10,149 nt of DNA from Flavobacteriia bacterium (GTDB lineage Bacteria; Bacteroidota; Bacteroidia; Flavobacteriales; Flavobacteriaceae): the NCBI GenBank assembly GCA_011330545.1, contig DRQI01000219.1, positions 1 to 10,149 on the forward strand. Direction: 5' to 3'. This document shows positions 1 to 5,934 of this stretch, piece by piece. A program made the position numbers and the translations under genes. How positions within the stretch are numbered: the stretch's first letter is position 1; every line of letters starts with the position of its first letter. Below the pieces are notes generated by a model. It saw only the letters and a program-made list of their open reading frames with translations. It did not search any database and was not told the DNA's origin.

Positions 1-542
1 ATTTCTGAAGGTTTCATTACCATGGTATTTCCGAGGACTAAGGCGTTGGGCATCGTCCAATGCGGTACCATATTCGGAAAATTAAAAGGTGTAATTGAGG
101 CAACGACGCCTAATGGCTTGCGTTCTATCCTACATTCAACACCTCTACTGACTTCTTGAATTTCATTAGTAACAATTTGAGGTAAAGAAACCGCAAATTC
201 GCAAAGCTCCATACTCTTTTCAATTTCGGCTTTGGCTTCGCCATACGTTTTTCCATTTTCGAGTTGTACCAGTTTGGTCAATTCATCCATATTTTTTTCG
301 AGTAGCGTGCGGTATCTAAAGAATACCTGTACTCGTTCTTTTAAGGTTTTTGACGACCATCCTTTAAAGGCTTTTTCAGCAGCTTTTACAGCTTTGTCAA
401 CATCTTCATAGGTTGAAAGTGGCAAGGTAGTGATGATGCTTCCGTCAAGCGGATTCATTACATCCATAGAAGATTGTCCGTTTCTTTCAAATTTTCCGTC
501 TATAAAATTTTTAACTTGTGGTTGTTTCACTATTGTTTCCAT
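1..542 (-). CDS. mmsA: CoA-acylating methylmalonate-semialdehyde dehydrogenase, N-terminal part (runs off left edge)
   Basis: Reading the minus strand from the ATG at 542-540 gives 180 codons that stay open to the window edge. The protein has the aldehyde dehydrogenase N-terminus: an FIDGKF start of the NAD-binding domain (residues 13-18), NPLDG at 30-34, a helical DVDKAVKAAEKAF stretch at 47-59, and ITPFNFPNMVPHW (150-162) followed by GNTMVMKPSE (171-180). The ITPFNFPxMVPxW form with P-A/N-x-x-x-GNT is typical of MmsA/IolA enzymes. These convert methylmalonate semialdehyde, or malonate semialdehyde, with CoA and NAD+ to propionyl-CoA or acetyl-CoA in the cytoplasm, in valine and related catabolism. 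The catalytic cysteine lies beyond the window, so the exact subfamily is not proven; another ALDH is the alternative. The start is the only ATG before the conserved N-terminus. No Shine-Dalgarno sequence precedes it, as usual in Bacteroidota. Confidence 0.82.
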   Translation of the reverse strand, partial: METIVKQPQVKNFIDGKFERNGQSSMDVMNPLDGSIITTLPLSTYEDVDKAVKAAEKAFKGWSSKTLKERVQVFFRYRTLLEKNMDELTKLVQLENGKTYGEAKAEIEKSMELCEFAVSLPQIVTNEIQEVSRGVECRIERKPLGVVASITPFNFPNMVPHWTMPNALVLGNTMVMKPSE

Positions 543-646
543 AACACTAATGGTATTTGTGTTGTTATATGATTAATAAAAAGCGGTTGATTTACAATTG
601 GATTTAAAACATCTAAAGTAAAGCAAACTTTTGCCCTAATGTTTAT

Positions 647-654
647 CAAATATA
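647..654 (-). promoter_or_regulatory. Candidate -7 box for the aldehyde dehydrogenase gene
   Basis: Read on the minus strand this is TATATTTG, a perfect match to the Bacteroidota -7 consensus TAnnTTTG. It would start a transcript about 100 bases before the ATG at 542. No TTG -33 element lies at the expected 17-23 base spacing, and the DNA is AT-rich, so a chance match is quite possible. Confidence 0.3.
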
Positions 655-685
655 TAAAATATATCATCGCCTTGAAAGATATTAA

Positions 686-716
686 TTGATAAAACGACTG
701 AAATTGTGTATTTTTG
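686..716 (+). promoter_or_regulatory. Bacteroidota-type promoter for the small exported protein
   Basis: A -33 TTG at 686-688 is followed after 20 bases by TATTTTTG at 709-716, a perfect TAnnTTTG -7 box at the preferred spacing. The predicted transcription start, near 722, lies about 10 bases before the ATG at 733. This is the best full promoter match in the window and supports both the gene and its start. Confidence 0.6.
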
Positions 717-732
717 AGAAATTGATTTTTTT

Positions 733-1125
733 ATGAATAAATTTATACTTGTTCTTTTGTCTTTATTTGTTTGGAACGTTACAACTTCTCAAGACATTGC
801 TTCTGATAAGCGATATGATTTTGCCAAACTCTTTGAGCAAGTTCAAAATGAGTCTCCTGTTTTTATGGTTACGTTCTTTAAGGTAGATAAAAATTTAGCC
901 GTATTGGCTTATAGTTCATACATTGTTTTTCCGATAGTTGAAGAAAAGGAACTGCTTGATTTTAGTAAGGGAATGAGGCAAAAAGAAGTGAAACCTACAC
1001 TTACTTTTGGTAATTTTCACAGTAAAAAGCCTTCTTTTACTTTCCATTCGTCCTTTGGGCAACAAACGCAAGGAAAACACAAAATTTTAAAAGGTTATGA
1101 TTATTGCCTTCGGCCGATTTATTAA
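733..1125 (+). CDS. Small exported protein of unknown function
   Basis: This 130-residue protein is not recognised. Residues 1-20 form a signal peptide: MNK, then a hydrophobic core (FILVLLSLFVW), ending in TTSQ, with likely cleavage near SQ as in the other exported proteins here. There is no lipobox cysteine, so periplasmic or secreted is more likely than lipoprotein. The mature part of about 110 residues is mixed alpha/beta, rich in aromatic residues and lysine, with one cysteine (in YDYCLRPIY at the C-terminus) and no visible catalytic motif or repeat. A strong promoter match lies just upstream and a hairpin overlaps the stop codon, so it is probably a single-gene transcript. The abrupt C-terminus could mean truncation, but no continuation of the protein was seen in the DNA after the stop. 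Confidence 0.6.
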   Translation: MNKFILVLLSLFVWNVTTSQDIASDKRYDFAKLFEQVQNESPVFMVTFFKVDKNLAVLAYSSYIVFPIVEEKELLDFSKGMRQKEVKPTLTFGNFHSKKPSFTFHSSFGQQTQGKHKILKGYDYCLRPIY

Positions 1126-1140
1126 AACAACTTTTGTTTT
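1124..1140 (+). terminator. Possible AT-only terminator hairpin after the small exported gene
   Basis: AAAACAA (1124-1130), loop CTT, then TTGTTTT (1134-1140) make a 7-bp stem that overlaps the stop codon and ends in a T run. It contains a single G-C pair, so it would be a weak terminator at best. Confidence 0.3.
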
Positions 1141-1194
1141 AGCTTAAACTTTTATTTTCAATCCCATTTTTTTATACTTTCTTTACAGACAAAT

Positions 1195-1219
1195 TTAAGG
1201 TGGGTTCTAAAAATTCATT
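1195..1219 (+). repeat. Left terminal inverted repeat of the MITE-like element
   Basis: These 25 bases are the exact reverse complement of 1460-1484. Identity stops on both sides: T1194 against C1485 outside, and C1220 against A1459 inside. Confidence 0.75.
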
Positions 1220-1229
1220 CGCATCAAAA

Positions 1230-1322
1230 TTTTCAGAGCTTTTCTTAGACGAATCAAAATTTTTAAGGCACTATCTAGATAATGTAAGAAAATTTTGTGA
1301 AGTATAAGGGAAGCTCTGAAAA
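1230..1322. repeat. Imperfect 93-bp palindrome inside the element
   Basis: TTTTCAGAGCTT (1230-1241) is exactly complementary to AAGCTCTGAAAA (1311-1322). Pairing continues inward with two T-G wobbles, CTTA and a shared CAAAATTTT block, and closes on the perfect palindrome TATCTAGATA (1272-1281). If transcribed it would fold into a long imperfect hairpin. The left arm also carries two direct copies of CGmATCAAAATTTT starting at 1220 and 1250, 30 bases apart. The centre (about 1276) differs from the centre of the terminal repeats (about 1339), so this is a separate nested structure. Confidence 0.65.
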
Positions 1323-1414
1323 CCTTTGCAGGAACAAAGATAAGAAACAATCTGCTCGTAATTTTTATATTAAAATAACTATGGCTATTCTAAAAAAAAA
1401 TTGCTTCACATCCC

Positions 1415-1433
1415 AGCCTGCCTTTGGCAGGTT
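1415..1433. repeat. GC-rich hairpin CCTGCC-TTT-GGCAGG
   Basis: CCTGCC (1417-1422), loop TTT, GGCAGG (1426-1431), extended by a G-T and an A-T pair, gives a tight 8-bp stem in otherwise AT-rich DNA. No T run follows, so it is not a classical terminator. It sits just before the candidate -7 box of the glycosyltransferase and inside any transcript entering from upstream. Confidence 0.55.
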
Positions 1434-1439
1434 ATTCCT

Positions 1440-1447
1440 TATCTTTG
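1440..1447 (+). promoter_or_regulatory. Candidate outward -7 box in the element, facing the glycosyltransferase
   Basis: TATCTTTG matches TAnnTTTG perfectly and would start transcription near 1453, about 37 bases before the TTG at 1490. The nearest upstream TTG (1424-1426) is only 13 bases away, shorter than the usual 17-23, so the -33 part is poor. If used, the element supplies the promoter of the downstream gene and the TTG at 1424 could not be the start. Confidence 0.35.
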
Positions 1448-1459
1448 TTTTTTGAAAGA

Positions 1460-1484
1460 AATGAATTTTTAGAACCCACCTTAA
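1460..1484 (-). repeat. Right terminal inverted repeat of the MITE-like element
   Basis: This is the exact reverse complement of 1195-1219. Read on the plus strand it is in frame with the downstream glycosyltransferase, where it would encode a short extension if translation began upstream (residues such as NEFLEPTL). That extension does not belong to the glycosyltransferase fold. Confidence 0.75.
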
Positions 1485-1489
1485 CTGTT

Positions 1490-2602
1490 TTGCAACGTAT
1501 TGTAGTTTCTGTTATTAATGATTTGGTTACTGACCAACGAGTACATAAGATTTGCACGGCATTGTTTGATATGGGTTTTGAAGTAGTGCTTATTGGCAGG
1601 AAACTACCCCATAGCAAGCCTATTGACAGAAATTATAAAACTATTAGAATGCGGCTTTTATTCAGAAAAAAGTTTTTATTTTATGTTGAGTATCATTTTC
1701 GGTTGTTTATCAAATTATTCTTTATTAGAAAAGACATCTTACTTGCCAATGATTTAGATACCTTATTGCCCAACTTTTTAATCAGCAAACTCTTTGGCAA
1801 AAAATTGGTGTATGACAGTCACGAATTATTTACTGAAATAGCCGAACTCAACAATAGGCCTACCATAAGAAAAGTTTGGTTAACCGTAGAAGAATCTATT
1901 TTTCCAACACTAAAAAACGTATATACCGTTAACGATAGTATTGCCGCTTTTTATCAAAAAAAATATGCGGTAGCTGTTTCGGTTATAAAAAATATCGCTC
2001 CGGTACTCACCAACAAAACTATAGATGTTGCTTTAGCGAAAAAGATAAAAGGAAATCAGAAAATGCTCATTTTACAGGGTTCGGGAATCAATATGGAGCG
2101 AGGTGCCGAAGAAGCCATACAAATGATGCTTTATTTAGAAGATACAATCTTGTATATTATCGGTGGAGGTGATATTTTTGAGAATCTTAAAGAATTGGCT
2201 AATACATTAAACCTTCACGGTAAGGTGTATATCAAAGATAAAATGCCTTATGAAGAGCTGATGGAATATACTAAAATTGCCGATTTGGGATTGTCATTGG
2301 ATAAGGGTACCAATTTGAATTACGAATACAGTTTGCCCAACAAAATTTTTGATTATATACAAGCTCAAATTCCTGTATTGGCCTCTAATAGAAAAGAAGT
2401 CGCCAAATTGGTGAATAGTGAGAATATCGGACTTGTCATTGACAGCCACAAGCCTAAAGCATTGGCTGATGCCGTAAAACGTATCTTTGCAGACACCGCA
2501 CAATATGCAACTTGGAAAAAGAATTTACAAAATGCTGCAAACAGGTATCATTGGGAAAAGGAGCGCGAAAAACTTAACGTTATTTATCAAAACCTTTCTT
2601 GA
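1490..2602 (+). CDS. GT4-type glycosyltransferase
   Basis: Taking the TTG at 1490 as start gives 370 residues with a GT-B fold. The N-terminus RIVVSVINDLVTDQRVHK is the usual first strand and loop of this family. It continues with LLANDLDTLLP (84-94), KLVYDSHELFTE (105-116), a second domain opening with MLILQGSG (192-199), LYIIGGGD (221-228), and the nucleotide-sugar binding part ADLGLSL (264-270) to EYSLPNKIFDYIQAQIPVLAS (279-299), where E279 sits in the position of the family's donor-binding glutamate. It probably transfers a sugar to a cell-surface glycan or lipid carrier at the cytoplasmic membrane face; donor and acceptor are unknown. The frame is open upstream to another TTG at 1424, but those 22 residues come from the inserted element and precede the native fold. 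No ATG exists before internal methionine 28. Its 3' end converges with the GT2 gene. Confidence 0.85.
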   Translation: MQRIVVSVINDLVTDQRVHKICTALFDMGFEVVLIGRKLPHSKPIDRNYKTIRMRLLFRKKFLFYVEYHFRLFIKLFFIRKDILLANDLDTLLPNFLISKLFGKKLVYDSHELFTEIAELNNRPTIRKVWLTVEESIFPTLKNVYTVNDSIAAFYQKKYAVAVSVIKNIAPVLTNKTIDVALAKKIKGNQKMLILQGSGINMERGAEEAIQMMLYLEDTILYIIGGGDIFENLKELANTLNLHGKVYIKDKMPYEELMEYTKIADLGLSLDKGTNLNYEYSLPNKIFDYIQAQIPVLASNRKEVAKLVNSENIGLVIDSHKPKALADAVKRIFADTAQYATWKKNLQNAANRYHWEKEREKLNVIYQNLS

Positions 2603-2630
2603 GGCGGTTATTTTTTATATTGGTGTGGGT

Positions 2631-2696
2631 TTTCGCGGATGCCTTTTCTAAAAATTTTACGTACACTCATCCGCAAAGTAGTATCTAACAATACTA
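2631..2696. terminator. Hairpins between convergent glycosyltransferase genes, possible two-way terminator
   Basis: GCGGATG (2635-2641) pairs with CATCCGC (2668-2674); the 26-base loop includes AAAAATTTT. A second hairpin follows directly, TAGTAT (2679-2684), loop CTAACA, ATACTA (2691-2696), and then a T-rich run. The position between two facing stop codons (2602 and 2800) suits termination from both sides. The long loop makes the first stem weak, and no function is proven. Nothing else convincing lies between the two genes. Confidence 0.35.
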
Positions 2697-2799
2697 TGGT
2701 TCTCTTTTATTTTTGAAAATTGCATCATTCTTTTCAATAACTTTTCTTATGCCAGCTTTCTACAATGATAATTGCTATATCTTGAGTATTATAAATTGC

Positions 2800-3546
2800 C
2801 TACAACACTGTTTTCTTTAACAGATACTTCGTATATCCTATCATCATGAATAATGGTTTTAATACGATAGAACTTTCAGTGGTTTTCAATTTAATTTCTT
2901 CTTTATACAAAGCCCAATTGTAGTTTTTAGATAAGCCTCCTGTACTACAAAGAGCGATTATATTATCAACCGCTTTGACTTTAACTTTCATTTTATACAA
3001 TTGTAAATTCAAAGCATAATCGGCTAATATTTTATATTGTAAGGAAAAATTACGCTGTAAAAAAAGTTCTTTTTTATAAAAAACTCCTTGGTGGTGCAAA
3101 GAATTTTTAATCCATAATTTTTTCGACCAAGAAGAAGAAACAATTCCATTTTTATTATTTGTATATACAACATCATTCTTCTTTATATTGTATTTTATTT
3201 TTCCGATAATCATTTTAATGTCAGTAGCAATAGGCTTTGAAAAAATATTCGCTAAGATGGTAGTGTCAAATAGCATATCATCGGCGCCTAAAAAATACAA
3301 CCATTCTCCACGCGCTAATGCAATACCTTTGTTCATAGCATCATAAACTCCTTTGTCAGGCGCACTTCTCCAATAAAAAGGTTCTTTTAACGACTGCAAA
3401 TAGGCAGGCGTACCATCGCTAGAAGCATTGTCAATTACCCACACTTCATAATTTTCAAATTCCTGATTCTGAATACTTACAATACAATTCTTAAGATTCT
3501 CAAGATTGTTATAAGTAGGGATAATTATGGAGATTAGTACAGCAAT
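2800..3546 (-). CDS. GT2-family glycosyltransferase without a normal start codon
   Basis: The minus strand encodes a GT-A fold of the GT2 family: SIIIPTYNNLE (residues 6-16 counted from 3546), VWVIDNASSDGT (35-46), PDKGVYDAMNKGIALARGEW (63-82), the metal-binding FLGADD (85-90), HHQGVFYKKELF (151-162) and ADYALNLQL (175-183). PDKGVYDAMNKG resembles WcaE-like enzymes that add sugars to surface polysaccharides; the actual substrate is unknown. About 248 residues is normal length. The frame is open from 3561, just after a TAA, yet has no ATG, GTG or TTG before the GTG at 3444, which lies inside the fold and would remove the first strand. ATT at 3546, ATC at 3534 or ATA at 3528 are possible rare starts; 3546 is a best guess. 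It follows ftsE by about 20 bases, so they probably share a transcript, perhaps with coupled translation. A pseudogene missing its start is the alternative. Confidence 0.75.
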   Translation of the reverse strand: MAVLISIIIPTYNNLENLKNCIVSIQNQEFENYEVWVIDNASSDGTPAYLQSLKEPFYWRSAPDKGVYDAMNKGIALARGEWLYFLGADDMLFDTTILANIFSKPIATDIKMIIGKIKYNIKKNDVVYTNNKNGIVSSSWSKKLWIKNSLHHQGVFYKKELFLQRNFSLQYKILADYALNLQLYKMKVKVKAVDNIIALCSTGGLSKNYNWALYKEEIKLKTTESSIVLKPLFMMIGYTKYLLKKTVL

Positions 3547-3566
3547 AACAGAGAAATTTAGTTATA

Positions 3567-4238
3567 TTAAACCACTTCAAAAATACGCTCTCCATCACAT
3601 TTGATGGTTTTATGGGGGTATTTTAATATCAAGGCATAATCGTGTGTAGCCATTAAAATGGTTTTGCCTGTTTTATTAATTTCTTCTAAAACACTCATTA
3701 CTTCTAATGAGGTATTGGGGTCAAGGTTTCCGGTAGGCTCATCGGCTAAAATCATTTCGGGGTCATTTAACAAAGCTCTGGCAATAGCAACCCGTTGCTG
3801 TTCACCTCCAGAGATTTGAAACGGCATTTTAAACCCTTTGGTTTTCATCCCTACTTTTTCTAACACCTCGTCAATTTTTGCTTTTATTTTTGAGCTGTCT
3901 TTCCAACCGGTAGCTTTTAAAACAAATGACAAATTATCATGTATATTTCTATCATTCAATAATTTAAAATCTTGAAAAACAATACCTAACTTGCGCCGTA
4001 AAAACGGAATGTCTTTCTCTTTTAAGGTACTTAAATCAAAGCCCACAATAGAGCCTTCGCCTTTTACCAATGGCAAATCGCCATACAAGGTTTTCATCAA
4101 ACTACTTTTGCCACTTCCGGTTTTGCCGATTAGGTACATAAAATCGCCTTCATAAATATCAAGGTTAATATCAGATAACACTAAACTTTCTTGCTGAAAA
4201 ATAGAAGCATTTTTTAAATGAAGTATCGGCTTTGACAT
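3567..4238 (-). CDS. ftsE: Cell division ATP-binding protein FtsE
   Basis: A 223-residue ABC ATPase with all motifs intact: Walker [10 protein letters not shown] (38-46), Q-loop FQDF (88-91), signature [14 protein letters not shown] (143-156), Walker [13 protein letters not shown] (162-173) and switch histidine H199 in ATHD. Length and the [15 protein letters not shown] pattern fit FtsE. With the membrane protein FtsX, FtsE uses ATP to drive peptidoglycan hydrolysis during division. No ftsX lies beside it here; the downstream partner is the GT2 gene. The ATG at 4238 ([12 protein letters not shown]) is chosen over a TTG at 4262 because a perfect -7 box overlaps that upstream codon. LolD-type or MacB-type ATPases are close relatives, so the name is probable rather than certain. 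Confidence 0.87.
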   Translation of the reverse strand: MSKPILHLKNASIFQQESLVLSDINLDIYEGDFMYLIGKTGSGKSSLMKTLYGDLPLVKGEGSIVGFDLSTLKEKDIPFLRRKLGIVFQDFKLLNDRNIHDNLSFVLKATGWKDSSKIKAKIDEVLEKVGMKTKGFKMPFQISGGEQQRVAIARALLNDPEMILADEPTGNLDPNTSLEVMSVLEEINKTGKTILMATHDYALILKYPHKTIKCDGERIFEVV

Positions 4239-4259
4239 AACTGTTATAATTTGATACCG

Positions 4260-4267
4260 CAAATTTA
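4260..4267 (-). promoter_or_regulatory. Candidate -7 box for ftsE
   Basis: On the minus strand this reads TAAATTTG, a perfect TAnnTTTG. The predicted transcript would start near 4253, about 15 bases before the ATG at 4238. No good TTG stands at the -33 spacing. It supports the ATG start and would drive ftsE and the GT2 gene together. Confidence 0.42.
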
Positions 4268-4408
4268 CTTTATAATTTTTAATAATGGTTTACGAGTATT
4301 AAAAACAATTGCCGGTTTCATTAAAACTGCCAATACTTTCATTGCCCGATAAAATTGATTTTGCAAAAAAGCCGGCAGCAAAGACGATATCATTTCTTTT
4401 TAGTTATG

Positions 4409-4416
4409 TATATTTA
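4409..4416 (+). promoter_or_regulatory. Candidate -7 box for the lipocalin-Kelch-thioredoxin operon
   Basis: TATATTTA differs from TAnnTTTG only in the last base and lies 19 bases before the ATG at 4436. No TTG is found 17-23 bases upstream. It is the best candidate in the 197-bp divergent region shared with ftsE. Confidence 0.28.
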
Positions 4417-4435
4417 CACAGAAAAATACAAACAG

Positions 4436-4855
4436 ATGAACAAAACATTATTTCTAATATTTTCAAGTATCATTTTATGCTGTTTTTCTTCATCGGCTCA
4501 AAATATTACATTAGATGAACCCGAATTAATACAGGTTTTATGTAAACAATGGAAAATTGATTTTGCAGTTGTGGGCAATATGAAGATAGGGCAAAAACCC
4601 GGAGCCGATAATTTTGACATGAAATTTGCTAGTGACGGAACCTATCGGTTAATTAATGACAACGAAAAAACAATAAATACCGGCAAATGGACTTATAATG
4701 TCAAGAAAAAGTATGTTGAACTGTCAATCGATGAAAAAGTAACCTCTCGAATACTATCAATAAACGCTAAAAAGTTAGTTTTAATCTTAGTTTCGGGTAA
4801 AAATGACCCTCCCGGCCTACCACAAATGGAAGTTCATTTTAAACCTGCCCAATAG
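4436..4855 (+). CDS. Small secreted lipocalin-like protein
   Basis: The product has 139 residues. Residues 1-21 are a signal peptide (MNKT, hydrophobic core, ending SSSAQ); the cysteines at 15-16 do not sit in a good lipobox. The mature part follows the pattern of small lipocalin-like domains in Bacteroidota: KQWKIDF at the first strand (37-43), MKFASDGTYRL (62-72), NTGKWTYNVKKKYVELSI (81-98), then ILSINAKKLVLIL. Such proteins are thought to form small beta-barrels that may bind hydrophobic ligands; no ligand can be named here. The ATG at 4436 is chosen because it begins the signal peptide; a start at 4355 would add 27 basic residues in front of it. It is first of three tightly spaced genes, 14 bases before the Kelch gene. 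Confidence 0.75.
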   Translation: MNKTLFLIFSSIILCCFSSSAQNITLDEPELIQVLCKQWKIDFAVVGNMKIGQKPGADNFDMKFASDGTYRLINDNEKTINTGKWTYNVKKKYVELSIDEKVTSRILSINAKKLVLILVSGKNDPPGLPQMEVHFKPAQ

Positions 4856-4869
4856 CTACTACTTTTGTT

Positions 4870-5934
4870 ATGACTATAAAAAATACAATCTTGCTTCTGC
4901 TATTCATCTCAACTATCACTTCCAGTCAAAGTGATACACAGGCAATTAAAAAATGGCATCTCACTCTTTTAAAAAATTTGCCCGAACCCATTACTAATAA
5001 TGCCGTATCCGAAGGGTTTATCAAGGGAAAAGCGTATGTGTATACTTTTGGCGGGCTAGACAGCACCAAACGATATTCGGGTATCCACCGCCGGTCATAC
5101 AGATTAGATATTGCCAATAATACATGGCAACAAATTGCCGATGTGCCCGATACCCTTGGAAAAATTGCCGGTGCCGCCAGCAGGATAAAAAATACTATTT
5201 ATATTCTTGGCGGCTATCATGTTTTTGCCAATGGCACCGAAAAATCGTCTAATAAAGTTCATCGGTATGATATTGTCAACAATATATTTTTAAAAGACGG
5301 AACACCCATTCCTATACCTATTGACGATCATGTGCAAGGCGTATGGCGTGATAGTTTGCTCTATGTAATTACCGGATGGTCTAACAAAGCCAATGTACCG
5401 AACGTTCAAATTTACAATCCTCAAACAAATCATTGGGCCGTGGGAACTCCGGTTCCAAACAATCACATGTATAAATCTTTTGGAGCTTCCGGTACTATTG
5501 TAGGTGATACCATTTTTTATTTGGGCGGTGCTGCCATGGGAAAATTTTACCCGATACAGCACATCCTCCGAAAAGGGGTTATCAATAAAAATAATCCTAC
5601 CGAAATTCAATGGTCTCATCAAGTATTGGATACAAGTTTTGTAGGATATCGAATGGCATCTACTCGCGTAAATAACACACCTCATTGGTTAGGAGGCAGT
5701 ACCGTTACATACAACTACAATGCCATTGCATACAACGGTTCGGGAGGCGTTACTCCGAGTAATAGAGACGTGTATTTATCAAAGAATGAAGCCAACATAA
5801 CGATTCTTAACAGCCTGCCCATGGACGTAAGAGGAGTTGCCGAGGTAAATGACTCGGTAAAAATACTGATTGGCGGCATAGAAAAAAATCAAAAAGTAAG
5901 TAACAAGGTATATCGATTAGAATGGAAAGAATAA
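4870..5934 (+). CDS. Secreted Kelch-repeat beta-propeller protein
   Basis: The 354-residue protein starts with a signal peptide (residues 1-19, ending TSS before QS). Kelch-type blades follow, marked by double glycines or equivalents and downstream tyrosine/tryptophan: YTFGGLD (58-64) with YRLDIANNTWQQI (77-89), IYILGGY (110-116) with VHRYDIVNN (130-138), LYVITGW (164-170) with VQIYNPQTNHW (179-189), IFYLGGA (215-221), HWLGGS (272-277) and KILIGGI (331-337). Six blades fit the length and resemble the fold of NanM-type sialic acid mutarotases, but no enzymatic role can be assigned from sequence. It acts outside the cytoplasm as a binding scaffold or carbohydrate-active protein. The gene begins 14 bases after the lipocalin-like gene and overlaps the thioredoxin lipoprotein gene by 13 bases, suggesting coupled translation. 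Confidence 0.85.
   Translation: MTIKNTILLLLFISTITSSQSDTQAIKKWHLTLLKNLPEPITNNAVSEGFIKGKAYVYTFGGLDSTKRYSGIHRRSYRLDIANNTWQQIADVPDTLGKIAGAASRIKNTIYILGGYHVFANGTEKSSNKVHRYDIVNNIFLKDGTPIPIPIDDHVQGVWRDSLLYVITGWSNKANVPNVQIYNPQTNHWAVGTPVPNNHMYKSFGASGTIVGDTIFYLGGAAMGKFYPIQHILRKGVINKNNPTEIQWSHQVLDTSFVGYRMASTRVNNTPHWLGGSTVTYNYNAIAYNGSGGVTPSNRDVYLSKNEANITILNSLPMDVRGVAEVNDSVKILIGGIEKNQKVSNKVYRLEWKE

Larger units (their letters stand above)
1333..1449. repeat. 12-bp subterminal inverted repeat carrying TATCTTTG
   Basis: AACAAAGATAAG (1333-1344) is exactly complementary to CTTATCTTTGTT (1438-1449). Each arm holds the box TATCTTTG, on the minus strand in the left arm and the plus strand in the right arm, so the two boxes face outwards. 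The right one is listed separately as a promoter candidate. Confidence 0.5.
1195..1484. mobile_element. MITE-like element with 25-bp terminal inverted repeats
   Basis: A 290-bp stretch is bounded by perfect 25-bp inverted repeats (1195-1219 and 1460-1484). Each outer end is TTAA followed by GGTGGGTTC. It contains no plausible transposase, only palindromes and tiny ORFs, which fits a miniature inverted-repeat element or an insertion sequence that lost its transposase. The palindromic TTAA at both ends may be a 4-bp target duplication, as made by piggyBac-type and some IS1380-type transposases, leaving 21-bp repeats; that family link is inference from the TTAA only. No longer duplication is visible outside. 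It separates the small exported gene from the glycosyltransferase, ending 5 bases before the probable TTG start at 1490. An alternative is a natural long RNA hairpin, but the perfect distant ends favour a transposon. Confidence 0.6.

Noticed and set aside
1220..1263. CRISPR-like direct repeats (two CGmATCAAAATTTT copies 30 bases apart)
   Set aside because: Only two short copies, with no further repeats, no cas genes, and they lie within a palindrome of the mobile element.
1424..1489. N-terminal extension of the glycosyltransferase from the TTG at 1424
   Set aside because: The 22 codons come from the hairpin and terminal repeat of the inserted element and precede the normal family N-terminus RIVVSVINDLVTDQR. 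A candidate -7 box also lies downstream of that TTG.
4355..4435. Longer start for the lipocalin-like protein
   Set aside because: It would put 27 mostly basic and polar residues ahead of a clear signal peptide, and the best promoter candidate (4409-4416) lies inside that extension.
4860..4867. TACTTTTG, a perfect TAnnTTTG box just before the Kelch gene
   Set aside because: It ends two bases before the ATG at 4870, so transcription would begin inside the gene, and no TTG lies at the -33 spacing. Read-through from the lipocalin-like gene explains expression better.
5290..5685. 131-codon open frame on the minus strand within the Kelch gene
   Set aside because: It lies fully opposite a well-supported Kelch reading frame, shows no domain or signal, and has the look of a shadow frame. 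The same applies to the minus-strand frames at 5807-6235 and 9545-9748.
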